DNA of 64,000 nt. It comes from CAYOWQ01 sp964407695 (GTDB lineage Bacteria; Planctomycetota; Phycisphaerae; Phycisphaerales; SM1A02). Below are positions 25,063 to 33,368 of the stretch, piece after piece. The position numbers and the translations under genes are program-made. How positions within the stretch are numbered: position 1 is the stretch's first letter; the number at the start of each line of letters is the position of its first letter. The stretch is from assembly GCA_964407695.1 (NCBI GenBank), contig CAYOWQ010000004.1, forward strand, positions 186,001 through 250,000. The letters run 5' to 3'. The notes below the pieces were generated by a model that ran no database searches, was not told the DNA's origin, and saw nothing but the letters and a program-made list of their open reading frames with translations.

Positions 25063-26447
25063 GTCGCCGCGATTGCGTGCGCAGCCGCACCGCCATTCGC
25101 GTAGTAGCGGCAGAAGGAGTCGAGCTTTCCATCCGGACGAATGACATGGGTGCAGCAGCGATCAATGCGATCCTGATCAAAGGTCCACGCATCCATGAAG
25201 GGCTTGATGAAAATGCGGAACGGCAGATCGGGTGACAACTCAAGGTCCTTGAGCACGGTCCCGAGGGTTTCGGTTTCGCAACCGCAACGGAGCAGGTCCT
25301 CAAGCTTGTAGTTGACGCGGTTGGAAAGAAATCCCTGGAGTTCGGGGAGGTTCAGAAGCTTGGAAAGCCCGACCGTTCCGCCGGCGATTCTGAGCAGATA
25401 ACCGACCGTGTGACAATTTGGATCTCCACAGGGAAGTGGTGTGAAATCGGCTTCGGTGAGAAGGCCGGCCGACTGCTCTGTGACAGCACGGATGACATCG
25501 CCAACGCTGATGGGCTTGGGCGAATAGGCTGCAACGGGCAGATTGCTGACCACCGTGGGAACACGGCCGCTGGTGAACATGGGCTGGAAGGTGATGCCGC
25601 GGCAATGCGGCCGCTCGACAGCGAAGCGAAGCGTGTCGCCGAGGTGGGCGATGGTGGTAGGTGTCACGGTCATGGCGAGCGTGGAGGGCACGCCCAAGGC
25701 GCCGACCTGATCGATCGCGGTCTGGCGGATGGCACGAAGATCGGCGTTTCGCAGCTCGCGCTGACCCGCTTCCTGTGGACCGTCGAATTGCACGTACAGC
25801 TCGAATTTGCCCTTCTGTCGCCGCAATTCAGCCAGTGAGGATCGAAACGCTTCGTCCTGCGCGATTCTGACGGCATTGGTGTTGATCAAGACGTAGCCGA
25901 TTCGCTTCTGATCAAGTGACCACTCCAGCATCTCCAGGAAGTTTGGGTGAATGGTCGGCTCTCCGCCGGTCAACTGCAGAATGTCGATCGACCCCTTTCG
26001 ATCCAGAACACCCTGAACACGGGAGGTGAACTCACTCGTGCTGATGCAATCGACTTCTTCCCCGGCCCCCCAAGGTGACGATGCGTAGCACGCCGGGCAG
26101 CTCAGGTTGCATGAGTCGACGATCTCAATGAGCGCGAGGCACGAAGGAAGCACGTCAAACGGGTCGGTCGAAGGTAACGCCGGAGTTGCATCCTTCGTTT
26201 CGGGTCCACACCCGCACCCCGAGCCGCAACAGGCACTGCCGGAGCGGTCGCCAAGGCTGAGGTGATAGTACCGGTCGTCGGCGGCGAGCTGAACCTGAAA
26301 CGCGCCATGATCGGGACAGGTCTTCTCCATCCAGACCGATTGACCCCTGCGGACCACTCGCGCGGAAATCTCGCGGCTGCACGCCGGACACCGGCTGGTG
26401 GTTGTCTTCAAGGTTTCCGGTGATTGAAGGATCGACAGCGGCGTCAT
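25059..26447 (-). CDS. radical SAM enzyme of the MJ0619/tetraether-synthase type
   Basis: The protein has 462 residues with a strong Shine-Dalgarno (TAGGAGG) before the ATG. An N-terminal zinc-ribbon-like segment has C20PAC23 and, later, KTC44PDHGAF. A short Cys-rich linker follows (CCGSGCGCG). The radical SAM cluster motif is C113-x3-C117-x2-C120 in DSCNLSCPACYASSPWG, followed by LQLTGGEPTIHPNFLEM. Further C-terminal cysteines (LPCGDPNC, LLRCGC, DRCCTH, SFCRYY) could hold extra clusters. The layout matches the MJ0619 family, which includes the archaeal enzyme joining lipid tails into tetraethers; bacterial members are mostly uncharacterised. The Lgt-like neighbour supports a lipid or lipoprotein substrate, but that is inference. 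Confidence 0.85.
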   Translation of the reverse strand: MTPLSILQSPETLKTTTSRCPACSREISARVVRRGQSVWMEKTCPDHGAFQVQLAADDRYYHLSLGDRSGSACCGSGCGCGPETKDATPALPSTDPFDVLPSCLALIEIVDSCNLSCPACYASSPWGAGEEVDCISTSEFTSRVQGVLDRKGSIDILQLTGGEPTIHPNFLEMLEWSLDQKRIGYVLINTNAVRIAQDEAFRSSLAELRRQKGKFELYVQFDGPQEAGQRELRNADLRAIRQTAIDQVGALGVPSTLAMTVTPTTIAHLGDTLRFAVERPHCRGITFQPMFTSGRVPTVVSNLPVAAYSPKPISVGDVIRAVTEQSAGLLTEADFTPLPCGDPNCHTVGYLLRIAGGTVGLSKLLNLPELQGFLSNRVNYKLEDLLRCGCETETLGTVLKDLELSPDLPFRIFIKPFMDAWTFDQDRIDRCCTHVIRPDGKLDSFCRYYANGGAAAHAIAAT

Positions 26448-26459
26448 CTGGATTTCCTC

Positions 26460-26945
26460 CTAAAACCCGCCGGCTGCCGCGAGAAACAGGCATCCGCCCA
26501 GCGCAAGTGCCGGAATGATCAACGTCACGACTATCGCGATCGGAACCATGACGCCGTAGGACATCCTCCAAATGCCGACTCGCGGCGATCCATTGCTGCC
26601 GCGATGTTTGCGACGAACCAGAAAGATCTGCAGCACCGCGTTGAGCGGGCTGACCACGAAGACCGTTGTGAGCGCCAGAAGGAGCAGGCCGATGCTCGCG
26701 TCACCTCCGAGTTGGAGGGTCATCGAGGTGGCTCCCAGGAACAGCAAAACGATCCCCGGCCAACCAAACCGCAGCAGGACCTCCAGCGGCGACGGGCGCG
26801 ACCGAAGCGGCAGGATCGTGCCCAAGGTGAAAGCGTGGCCGCATTCGGGACAATTCCCAGGCGCTGCAAGCCCTCGGAGGTCGAAGGCGCACTTGGGGCA
26901 GAGTCCTTGAACCACGACCGTGGAGTCGCCGAAACCCTCATTCAT
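26460..26945 (-). CDS. membrane protein with N-terminal zinc ribbon
   Basis: The protein has 161 residues with the start taken at ATG 26945. Near the N-terminus is a four-cysteine ribbon, LCPKCAFDLRG...NCPECGHAF. Four hydrophobic segments follow: LLRFGWPGIVLLFLGAT, IGLLLLALTTVFVVSPL, MVPIAIVVTLIIPALAL and the C-terminal tail. It lies 12 bp upstream of the radical SAM gene on the same strand and is probably the first gene of that operon. Function unknown. Such ribbon-plus-membrane proteins recur in this genome. Confidence 0.7.
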   Translation of the reverse strand: MNEGFGDSTVVVQGLCPKCAFDLRGLAAPGNCPECGHAFTLGTILPLRSRPSPLEVLLRFGWPGIVLLFLGATSMTLQLGGDASIGLLLLALTTVFVVSPLNAVLQIFLVRRKHRGSNGSPRVGIWRMSYGVMVPIAIVVTLIIPALALGGCLFLAAAGGF

Positions 26946-27019
26946 CGGTTCGATTGTCGCATGCTGGCCCAGGGAGAGCGACCCTACAAGGCGGAAATTC
27001 CGCACTCACCGAATTTGGG

Positions 27020-27070
27020 GAAATGGCGAGAGCCGGACTTGAACCGCCGACACCCGCATTTTCAGTGCGG
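27020..27070 (-). repeat. left attachment site: partial copy of tRNA-Phe 3' part
   Basis: It matches 48362-48412 over 51 bp with one change (C at 27033 for G at 48375). It begins at the 5' strand of the anticodon stem and runs through the tRNA 3' end plus four flanking bases. The acceptor 5' strand and D arm are missing. The single change breaks a T-stem pair, as expected for a copy no longer under selection. Confidence 0.8.
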
Positions 27071-27118
27071 CATCACATCCACGTCGGTCTATCGCAAGTC
27101 CGGCATTCACAGACGCTT

Positions 27119-27763
27119 ATGTCAAATGATGGCGAGATGTACGCAACTCGCGCTGCAAATTGCGCTGCACGTGGCGAGACATTCCGCCCTGACCCCCTGC
27201 TTCAGCGCTTGATCTCGGCATGGCCGTCACTTCCCCTCCCTTTCCAAACTGGGTTACTCGCGATGGTCGAAGCTGCGCACTCTCACCAGGAGGCGAATCC
27301 GACCCAGGATGACGGTGCCAAGATTCCCGCGCGAAGGCCGCACCTTTTGCCGGTCTTGGACTACCTTCACCTGCAGAATGGCCGCGTGGAGGAATTCTGG
27401 CGATGTTTGCTCCTCGAAAATCCCCACCTGCGCAAGCTGACGCCGAGAACGTGTTTCCTTTGCGTACCAGATGAATCACAACGATTGCGCCGGTTGGAAT
27501 CGCTTCCCCCAGCAACACCAACGCGTAATGAATCGGTACTGACCGATGGAGAGTCTGATGTGCTCCGCGTGCTTCAATCCCTGAACGCGACGGAGGCACT
27601 TACTGGCAAACAGATCCTCACTCGCTTGCAGAAGGAACAAACCGCCAGTGAATTGTCAACGCTGACGCGTCGCACTGTGCCTGGTCTCATGAAGAAAGGA
27701 TTCGCGGTGAGGAATGTTCGAGGATGCGGGTACTATCTGGCGGAACGAAGACCTGTAAGTTGA
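27119..27763 (+). CDS. island protein with C-terminal winged-helix domain, family not recognised
   Basis: The product has 214 residues from ATG 27119; the frame is also open upstream through the tRNA fragment, so the true start may lie further in. The segment LISAWPSLPLPFQTGLLAMV resembles a motif I associate with proteins next to planctomycete integrases. The last 70 residues (SDVLRVLQSLNATEALTGKQ, then LTRRTVPGLMKKGFAVRNVR and GCGYYLAER) look like a winged helix. The first 30 residues overlap, in another frame, a short integrase-tail-like stretch. It may be a mobile-element regulator, or a chimeric frame made by rearrangement. Confidence 0.5.
   Translation: MSNDGEMYATRAANCAARGETFRPDPLLQRLISAWPSLPLPFQTGLLAMVEAAHSHQEANPTQDDGAKIPARRPHLLPVLDYLHLQNGRVEEFWRCLLLENPHLRKLTPRTCFLCVPDESQRLRRLESLPPATPTRNESVLTDGESDVLRVLQSLNATEALTGKQILTRLQKEQTASELSTLTRRTVPGLMKKGFAVRNVRGCGYYLAERRPVS
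27120..27212 (+). pseudogene. possible integrase C-terminal remnant at the left island end
   Basis: The frame here reads ARCTQLALQIALHVARHSAL and then a stop. The core ALQIAL is encoded by a 21-bp stretch (27149-27169) identical to 48217-48237, where it lies in the integrase tail (NALQIALQQRAASLG). Because both copies sit close to a tRNA-Phe end, a second, older integrase fragment is plausible. The stretch is short and the call is tentative. Confidence 0.35.
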
Positions 27764-27880
27764 TCGCCCCGGTGCCTGCCGAGGCGTCAAAGTCATGGAC
27801 GAGAAAAACCGCGTGCCTTTCCTCAATCACGCGGGTCGAAACGGAAGTTTCGATGTTGCGCCGTGATCGTTCGAGCTTCG

Positions 27881-28765
27881 TCAGACGCAAGGTCCCCATG
27901 CGCTGAGCAGAAGTCCCAGATCGGCACCGTCGGTCGTGGCGTCGCCGTTCAAGTCAAATTCGGGGGTCTCCCACGCGGCCAGGAGAAGGCCGAGGTCGGC
28001 ACCGTCGACCTCGCCTGATCCATTCAGGTCGCCGACGCACGCAGCCGCCGCGGGCAGCACGCTGTCCCACGTCAAGCCGAAGCGAATCTCGTCGGTGGAG
28101 AAGCCGCCGTCGTTGAAGATCATTGCGTTCTGCGGCAGCGCTGTGGGCACGTCGAGCGTGGCGGCGGCGGTGGCAGGCTCTGGGTCGCCGACGGTGGGAT
28201 TCACGTAGAGCGACCAAGTGGTGCCCGTCTCAGTCGCTTCGATGTGGGCAACGAGAAGGACGGTCTCATCTTGCGCCATGGCGACGTTGCTGTCAGCGGA
28301 GAGGTCGCCGGGCGGCGTCCGGAGGCCGTAGAGGCCGGTATCGGTGTTGGCGCCGACGACCATGCCGTTGGCGAAGGGGCCGAAGGCGACGCCGCCGCCG
28401 AAGCCGTAACCGATGTTAGGGCGGAAAAGGAAGGAGACGTACACCTCGCCCGAGCTGGTGTCGTAAGGGTCGAGGCCGCGGGAGTACGCGGTGAAGTCAT
28501 TGCTGGGAAACGGCGGGGTGATGGCGCTGCCGCCTGTCGAGGCGAGGCCTGGGTAAGCAAGGTCCTCATCGATCACGCCGGTGGTGATCTGGTTGATCTT
28601 GCCCCACGCGGTGGACCAGCCGGGGCCGCCATTCTTTCCAAGCAGGTTGGGGCTGGAGCCATAGTCGAATCCTTCGTAGGCGAAGGGTTCGCCAGCATAT
28701 GCGACGGCGGCGACGAGCAGCGCAGGGGAGAGTGCGAACATCGTGATTCGGAGTGAGCAGTTCAT
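27881..28765 (-). CDS. secreted dockerin-tailed protein, function unknown
   Basis: The protein has 294 residues. The ATG at 28765 opens a clear signal peptide ending near VAYAGEP; an upstream frame to 28807 has no signal. The body (FAYEGFDYGSSPNLLGKNGG near the start, later EVYVSFLFRPNIGYGFGGGV) resembles concanavalin-like autosorting proteins of planctomycetes. It ends in two dockerin-type repeats, DLNGSGEVDGADLGLLLAAW and DLNGDATTDGADLGLLLSAW. A palindromic island box lies 80 bp upstream of the start. Inferred to be a cell-surface or extracellular protein. Confidence 0.82.
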   Translation of the reverse strand: MNCSLRITMFALSPALLVAAVAYAGEPFAYEGFDYGSSPNLLGKNGGPGWSTAWGKINQITTGVIDEDLAYPGLASTGGSAITPPFPSNDFTAYSRGLDPYDTSSGEVYVSFLFRPNIGYGFGGGVAFGPFANGMVVGANTDTGLYGLRTPPGDLSADSNVAMAQDETVLLVAHIEATETGTTWSLYVNPTVGDPEPATAAATLDVPTALPQNAMIFNDGGFSTDEIRFGLTWDSVLPAAAACVGDLNGSGEVDGADLGLLLAAWETPEFDLNGDATTDGADLGLLLSAWGPCV

Positions 28766-28844
28766 GGTGCGTTGTCCTTTGTGTTTGATCGTTGTCTCAA
28801 TCTGCACGAGAGCATGGTCGCGGCGCCAGGGCGCAGCGACGAGA

Positions 28845-28856
28845 GGGAAGGTTCCC
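28845..28856. promoter_or_regulatory. island box 1 (GGGAAGGTTCCC)
   Basis: A palindrome of the form GGGAA-N2-TTCCC, 80 bp upstream of the start at 28765. It sits between two minus-strand dockerin genes, so it can only serve the downstream one. Confidence 0.65.
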
Positions 28857-28861
28857 TGAAG

Positions 28862-29857
28862 TCAGGAGCAGGCGCCCCACGCGGCCAAGAGCAGGCCGAG
28901 GTCAGCGCCGTCTACCGTTTCGTCGTCGTTGATGTCACCCTCGGTGTCCTGACCCCAGTTGCTCAGGAGCAGACCAAGGTCGGCGCCGTCGACCATGTCG
29001 TCGGAGTTGAAATCGGCTTCGCAATCCTCGGTGGGGTCGGTGCCGGGATCGCCCGAGCCGACGCGGAGATTGCAGATGAACACAGCGCTGTCGAGGATGT
29101 GGTCGTTGACGTCGCCCACTTCGAAGATCAGGGTGTGCTCGCCGGAGGAGAGCACTTCGGTCGTCGTCGTCAGGTGGTGAATCAGACCGTGCGGGTTGGA
29201 GAAGGCGGAGTTCTGATCTTCGGTGGTTTCCAGGCCGGCGAAGGAGCTTCCCACCTGGACCGCGTCGCCGTTGGCATCGAACGTGATCTGATTCTCCGGG
29301 TCGGTCCCGTCGAGGAAGACGAGGAAGGCGTCGGTGAACTGGCTGGTCCAATATGGATACTCGACCGAGCCGAAGAGGAAGTCGAACTTGATGGCGGTGT
29401 CCTCTTCGAGTGAAAAGTCGATGCGAAGTGCGGCGACGTCGTAGCAGCCATTGAAGTTCTCGATGCCGCCACCGCTGAAGCCGTAGTCGTTGAACTCAGG
29501 GGTGCTGCCGTCGGCGACTTGATCCATCCAGCTGTTCACCTGCGCCGGGGGTGAGGCGGGGTCGTACTCGGGCTCGGTGGCGCCGGGGATCGGACCCAGA
29601 TCGGTGACGTCGCCGCTGGACAGCACGATGCCGTCCTGGATGGTGACCGGTGCGAGCTGGAAGTTCGTGAAGGTGCCGAACTGGCCGGGGAGACCGTTCC
29701 AGATGGTCACCTGGTCGATCGAGAGGCCCGTCGGGTTGAGCGCATTGGCGAGGTCGTCGGTATCCATCGTGGGTGTGGTGATGACGGCGCCGAACGCCGG
29801 AAGCATTGCCAAGCTCAGCGTCGCCGCGGAGACAAGTAGAGGAAGTGTGCGAGACAT
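28862..29857 (-). CDS. secreted choice-of-anchor L domain protein with dockerin-type tail
   Basis: The protein has 331 residues. The ATG at 29857 begins a signal peptide (RTLPLLVSAATLSLAMLPAF) and has AAGG about 8 bases upstream. The body matches the choice-of-anchor L family: TDDLANALNPTGLSIDQVTI, GIVLSSGDVTDLGPIPGAT, then IKFDFLFGSVEYPYW and FTDAFLVFLDG. Such domains occur in exported proteins carrying any of several C-terminal anchors. Here the anchor position is taken by two dockerin-type repeats (DFNSDDMVDGADLGLLLSNW and INDDETVDGADLGLLLAAWG). An island box lies 99 bp upstream. Confidence 0.88.
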   Translation of the reverse strand: MSRTLPLLVSAATLSLAMLPAFGAVITTPTMDTDDLANALNPTGLSIDQVTIWNGLPGQFGTFTNFQLAPVTIQDGIVLSSGDVTDLGPIPGATEPEYDPASPPAQVNSWMDQVADGSTPEFNDYGFSGGGIENFNGCYDVAALRIDFSLEEDTAIKFDFLFGSVEYPYWTSQFTDAFLVFLDGTDPENQITFDANGDAVQVGSSFAGLETTEDQNSAFSNPHGLIHHLTTTTEVLSSGEHTLIFEVGDVNDHILDSAVFICNLRVGSGDPGTDPTEDCEADFNSDDMVDGADLGLLLSNWGQDTEGDINDDETVDGADLGLLLAAWGACS

Positions 29858-30297
29858 GAGGTGACCTTTCGGTGGTGTGTGAATGCGATGGTGATTGTGG
29901 TCATGAATTCGTTTGAACACTCGAATTGTCCCGGCGACGGCATGCCTCAGCCAGAGGGAAAATTCCCTCATATCGGGGCGACGCGTTTCAAGTGCTGCAG
30001 AGCGTGAAATGTGCGGAAGCCCGGACTCAGGCAGGCTGATTCACCATTGCGGACGCGGAGAGCTCAGATCTGGCTCAGAACATGAGCCTCTGACGTGCGC
30101 ATCGCGCAGGTTGCTACCCCACCCGCAAACTGCTGGCGAGTTCGAAACACCAGAGCCCCATCGCAAAGGCGCTTCGGATTGATGGAGGCGGGAGCGTGCA
30201 CCGGCCGCATCCCTCTCGCAACGACCGCAGGAACCCCGCCATCAGCTCGAACCCCACCTGCGAATTTGTTCTGACATCGAAGGCCGACTACTGCGAA
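29858..30297. other. intergenic region with one island box
   Basis: About 440 bp between the choice-of-anchor L gene and the end of the VIT-type gene. Apart from the box at 29956-29967 I see no coding frame or RNA gene with support. Confidence 0.4.
29956..29967. promoter_or_regulatory. island box 2 (GGGAAAATTCCC)
   Basis: A perfect palindrome, 99 bp upstream of the choice-of-anchor L gene start at 29857. Confidence 0.65.
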
Positions 30298-30987
30298 TCA
30301 CACCCGCGCACCAAACAGGGAGCCCACGGCGGCAGTCAGGGCCATCGCCATCGCGCCCCAGAAGGTCACTCGAACCGCGGCCTTCACGACGGGCGAGCCA
30401 CCCGCTCGGGCGGCGAGCGTTCCCAGTACGGCCAGGAAGATCAGCGACCCTGCGCCGACACCCCACGCCACGACCGACGTGGGGAGCAGCATGACCAGCA
30501 AGAGCGGGAGCGCTGCGCCGATCGCGAATGTGCCTGCTGATGCAATGGCCGCCTGAACCGGCCGCGCACTGAGCTCCTCGGTGATGCCGAGCTCATCGCG
30601 GGCGTGCGCGGCGAGCGCGTCCTTGGCCGTGAGCTGCGTGGCGACTTGCCGGGCCAGACCCTCTTCCAGCCCGCGCTTCACATAGATAGCGGTCAGCTCG
30701 GCGTGCTCCTGCTCGGGGATCGTCGCGAGCTCGTGGCGCTCTCGAGCCAGGTCGGCCTTCTCGGTATCGGCCTGCGAACTCACCGAAACATACTCGCCGG
30801 CGGCCATCGACATGGCGCCGGCGACCAGCCCCGCGATACCCGCCACCAGAATGGCGCTGCGGGTTGCGTCGGCGGCCGCCACGCCCACGATCAGGCTCGC
30901 CGTCGAGACGATCCCATCATTGGCGCCTAGAACGGCCGCTCGGAGCCAGCCGGTGCGGTGGGATCGATGGAGCTCGGAGTGTCTCAT
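30298..30987 (-). CDS. VIT/CCC1-type iron or manganese transporter
   Basis: The protein has 229 residues from ATG 30987. The N-terminal RAAVLGANDGIVSTASLIVG is the classic VIT1/CCC1 first helix, and MSMAAGEYVSVSSQADTEKA is the following conserved segment. The middle cytoplasmic helical region (LARERHELATIPEQEHAELT) carries the Glu residues that bind metal in plant VIT1. Three more membrane helices close the protein. The family exports Fe2+ or Mn2+ from the cytoplasm into a vacuole or out of the cell. It sits next to stress genes in the island; box 3 is 150 bp upstream but is better placed for the divergent gene. Confidence 0.9.
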   Translation of the reverse strand: MRHSELHRSHRTGWLRAAVLGANDGIVSTASLIVGVAAADATRSAILVAGIAGLVAGAMSMAAGEYVSVSSQADTEKADLARERHELATIPEQEHAELTAIYVKRGLEEGLARQVATQLTAKDALAAHARDELGITEELSARPVQAAIASAGTFAIGAALPLLLVMLLPTSVVAWGVGAGSLIFLAVLGTLAARAGGSPVVKAAVRVTFWGAMAMALTAAVGSLFGARV

Positions 30988-31136
30988 GGTTCGGCCCGCC
31001 CGCGATCGACGGAAGCGGGGAGTGTAATCTCCAATCAATATTCCATTCCACAATCCGGCTGAGCACGGGAAGGGAAGAGGGAGCCGCGGCCCTTCACTTT
31101 CTCCGAGCCGGTTCTCGTTCCACTGTCTTCCAAACC

Positions 31137-31148
31137 GGGAAAATTTCC
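31137..31148. promoter_or_regulatory. island box 3 (GGGAAAATTTCC)
   Basis: One base off the consensus GGGAA-N2-TTCCC. It lies 90 bp upstream of the Cys-rich protein gene (start 31238) and 150 bp upstream of the divergent VIT-type gene (start 30987). Confidence 0.55.
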
Positions 31149-31237
31149 TCGTAGCGGCCTGCTCCCGAAGCTGATGGAATCGCTCATGTCAGGCGACCGA
31201 CGGTGTTCGTCGCTCATCTGACTTGGAGGAGAACCGC

Positions 31238-33028
31238 ATGATGCTTCGATCGATCGCCGCCGTCATGCTCGTCGGCTTGGCCGCCCTCGCGGCCACGAGC
31301 GCCAACGCTCAGTGCCCCACAACCGGCAGCTGTTACGCCGCACACCCGGGCCCCGGCTGCATCGATCCCGTCTGCTGCAACCTCGTCTGCGCTGCAGACG
31401 CATTCTGCTGTGAATCAGGGTGGGATGACGTCTGCGCCACTGAAGCCGCCGAGCTTTGCGGCGGCTGCGGTGGGCCCGACACCGGCAGCTGTTTCATCGC
31501 CGGCAGCGCATCGGGCTGCAGCAACGCCGCGTGCTGCCAGTCGGTCTGCGCCGTCGATGCCTACTGCTGCGACGTCTCGTGGGACAACATCTGCGCCGGC
31601 GAAGCCGCCGCCATCTGCGGCGGCTGCGGCGACCCCGCCGCGGGCAGTTGCTTCGCCCCGGACGCAACGCCCGGCTGCAGCGACTCCACCTGCTGCGCAT
31701 TCATCTGCTCCATCGACCCCTTCTGCTGTGAGACCGCATGGGATCAGGCGTGCGCGAACGAGGCCCTTGGAGGCTGCGCTCCACCCAACGACCTGTGCGA
31801 GCACGCGATTCCGATCGTGGAGGGCCAAACCTCTTTCTTCACCTACAACGCCACCGGCCCCGGCGAGGCCTGCTCCCAGATGGGCGCCGACATCTGGTTC
31901 CGCTACACCGCCCTGTGCAGCGGCAACATCATCATCAGCACGTGCAACGCCGCCAACTTCGACACCGTGCTGGCCGTGTACAGCGCCTGCACCTGCGATC
32001 CCGCCACCCTCGCGGACAGCCTCATCAAGTGCAACGACGACGATATCTCCCACGACTGCGGCCAGACGTCGCAGCTGCTCATTCCGATCGTCACCGGCCA
32101 GTGCTACACCATCCGTCTCGGCGGCTACATGGGCGCTGTGGGCGAAGGCACGCTCTCGATCGAGTGCGTCCCCTGCGGCAACGAGAGCTGCTTCCTGCCT
32201 CACTTCTTCTCAACCGGCTGCAACGACGCCGAGTGCTGCGCCGCCGTCTGCCTGCAGGATCCCTTCTGCTGCAGCGATGAGTGGGACAACGTCTGCGTCG
32301 CCCAGGCCCTGGAGCTCTGCGGCGGCTGCGGCGACCCCGCGAACGGCTACTGCAAGCAGGCGCACGCCACCCCCGGCTGCAACGACGCCGAGTGCTGTGC
32401 CACGATCTGCGCCTTCGACACCATCTGCTGCGAGACCGTCTGGGACCAGACCTGTGCCGACCAAGCCAAGGAGCTTTGCGGCTTCCCCTGCCCGGGCGAT
32501 CTCAACCACGACGACCTCGTCGACGGCGCGGACCTCGGCCTGCTTCTCACCGCCTGGGGAACGTTCTTCCCCCTCGAAGGCGACCTCAACGGCGACTGGC
32601 AGGTTGACGGCGCTGACCTCGGCCTGCTCCTGGGCGCCTGGGGCAGCTGCCCCGACCTCTTCGTCTGCGACAACCCCGGCGTCTGCGGCCAGTTCCCGCT
32701 GTGCCCCGACGGCTGCAAGTGCTTCACCCTGATCGACGGCACCGGCATGTGCTTGAAGGACCAGTTCTGCGCGGATCTCACGCCCTGTGAGGACGGCTGC
32801 CCGCCTGGAACCGTCTGCGTGATCGACAGCTGCTGCGGTGTGCCGGTGTGCATGCCGCTGGTCTTCTGCGACGGCGCCCCCGGAACCCCCGGAGCCCCCG
32901 GCCCCTCCGGACCAGCCGGCCCGCGCTCCGCCGACGACGGCCCCACCACGGCCGACGCGCTCACCGCCGGTGGCGGCGGCACCGCCGACACCACCCCAGG
33001 CCGCACGAACCAGAAGTCCGGCCGTTGA
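31238..33028 (+). CDS. secreted Cys-rich repeat protein with dockerin repeats and collagen-like tail
   Basis: The protein has 596 residues. ATG 31238 follows GGAGGAG, and a signal peptide ends at ATSANAQ. Three Cys-rich units of about 52 residues follow, each of the form GSC-x-GC-x-CC-x-VC-x-D-x-FCC-x-WD-x-CA-x-EA-x-CGGCG. Then comes a beta-sandwich of about 130 residues (ADIWFRYTALCSGNIIIST, FDTVLAVYSACTCDP), two more Cys-rich units and two dockerin-type repeats. A further Cys-rich segment and a short Gly-x-Pro tract (GAPGTPGAPGPSGPAGP) end the protein. More than 60 cysteines imply a heavily disulfide-bonded extracellular structure. Box 3 lies 90 bp upstream. Confidence 0.85.
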   Translation: MMLRSIAAVMLVGLAALAATSANAQCPTTGSCYAAHPGPGCIDPVCCNLVCAADAFCCESGWDDVCATEAAELCGGCGGPDTGSCFIAGSASGCSNAACCQSVCAVDAYCCDVSWDNICAGEAAAICGGCGDPAAGSCFAPDATPGCSDSTCCAFICSIDPFCCETAWDQACANEALGGCAPPNDLCEHAIPIVEGQTSFFTYNATGPGEACSQMGADIWFRYTALCSGNIIISTCNAANFDTVLAVYSACTCDPATLADSLIKCNDDDISHDCGQTSQLLIPIVTGQCYTIRLGGYMGAVGEGTLSIECVPCGNESCFLPHFFSTGCNDAECCAAVCLQDPFCCSDEWDNVCVAQALELCGGCGDPANGYCKQAHATPGCNDAECCATICAFDTICCETVWDQTCADQAKELCGFPCPGDLNHDDLVDGADLGLLLTAWGTFFPLEGDLNGDWQVDGADLGLLLGAWGSCPDLFVCDNPGVCGQFPLCPDGCKCFTLIDGTGMCLKDQFCADLTPCEDGCPPGTVCVIDSCCGVPVCMPLVFCDGAPGTPGAPGPSGPAGPRSADDGPTTADALTAGGGGTADTTPGRTNQKSGR

Positions 33029-33138
33029 CCTCTCACCGAAGCGCCGGCTGCGCGCGGCGCTAGAATGTTCAGTATGCCGAGCCGGCCCCGACGCCACCGG
33101 CGAAATCATCGCGGCATGCTCGAAAGGATGTGCTCATC

Positions 33139-33195
33139 ATGACACGCAAGCGACTCCTCCCCGCCCTGGTCGCGCTGGCCGCACGAGCGCGCTGA
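33139..33195 (+). pseudogene. possible orphan signal-peptide fragment (18 codons)
   Basis: After GAAAGGATG comes an ATG reading MTRKRLLPALVALAARAR and then a stop. It looks like the n- and h-region of a signal peptide with nothing behind it. It may be the 5' stump of a deleted secreted-protein gene. Confidence 0.3.
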
Positions 33196-33246
33196 CCGGC
33201 TTCAATGAGCTGGTATCATCGCACCAATCACCTTGACCCCCGGAAG

Positions 33247-33284
33247 GGCTCGGCATGAGGCTTGCCTCTGCCGGGCCTTTTTTT
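33247..33284 (+). terminator. intrinsic terminator with seven T residues
   Basis: An outer stem (33247-33255 with 33269-33277) and an inner stem GAGGC/GCCTC (33257-33261 with 33264-33268) are followed by TTTTTTT. It lies about 220 bp after the Cys-rich protein gene. Confidence 0.8.
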
Positions 33285-33301
33285 GATGCGTAGACACCGA
33301 G

Positions 33302-33337
33302 ATTTAAACAAACCCTCAGCCACGGTGGCTGAGGGTT
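33302..33337 (-). terminator. intrinsic terminator for the truncated dockerin gene
   Basis: A perfect 13-bp inverted repeat (33311-33323 with 33325-33337) is followed, on the minus strand, by TTTGTTTAAAT. It lies 32 bp beyond the stop codon at 33369. Confidence 0.7.
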
Positions 33338-33368
33338 GGTATCAAGAAGCTGACAATGATGTGGCAAA

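Noticed and set aside
27020..27070. A second tRNA-Phe gene
   Set aside because: Only the anticodon arm to the 3' end is present; the acceptor 5' strand and D arm are missing and a T-stem pair is broken.
31415..32203. Long minus-strand reading frames inside the Cys-rich protein gene (also 32210-33109)
   Set aside because: They mirror a GC-rich repeat gene on the plus strand, lack start signals and give Ala/Gly/Val-rich products without domains.
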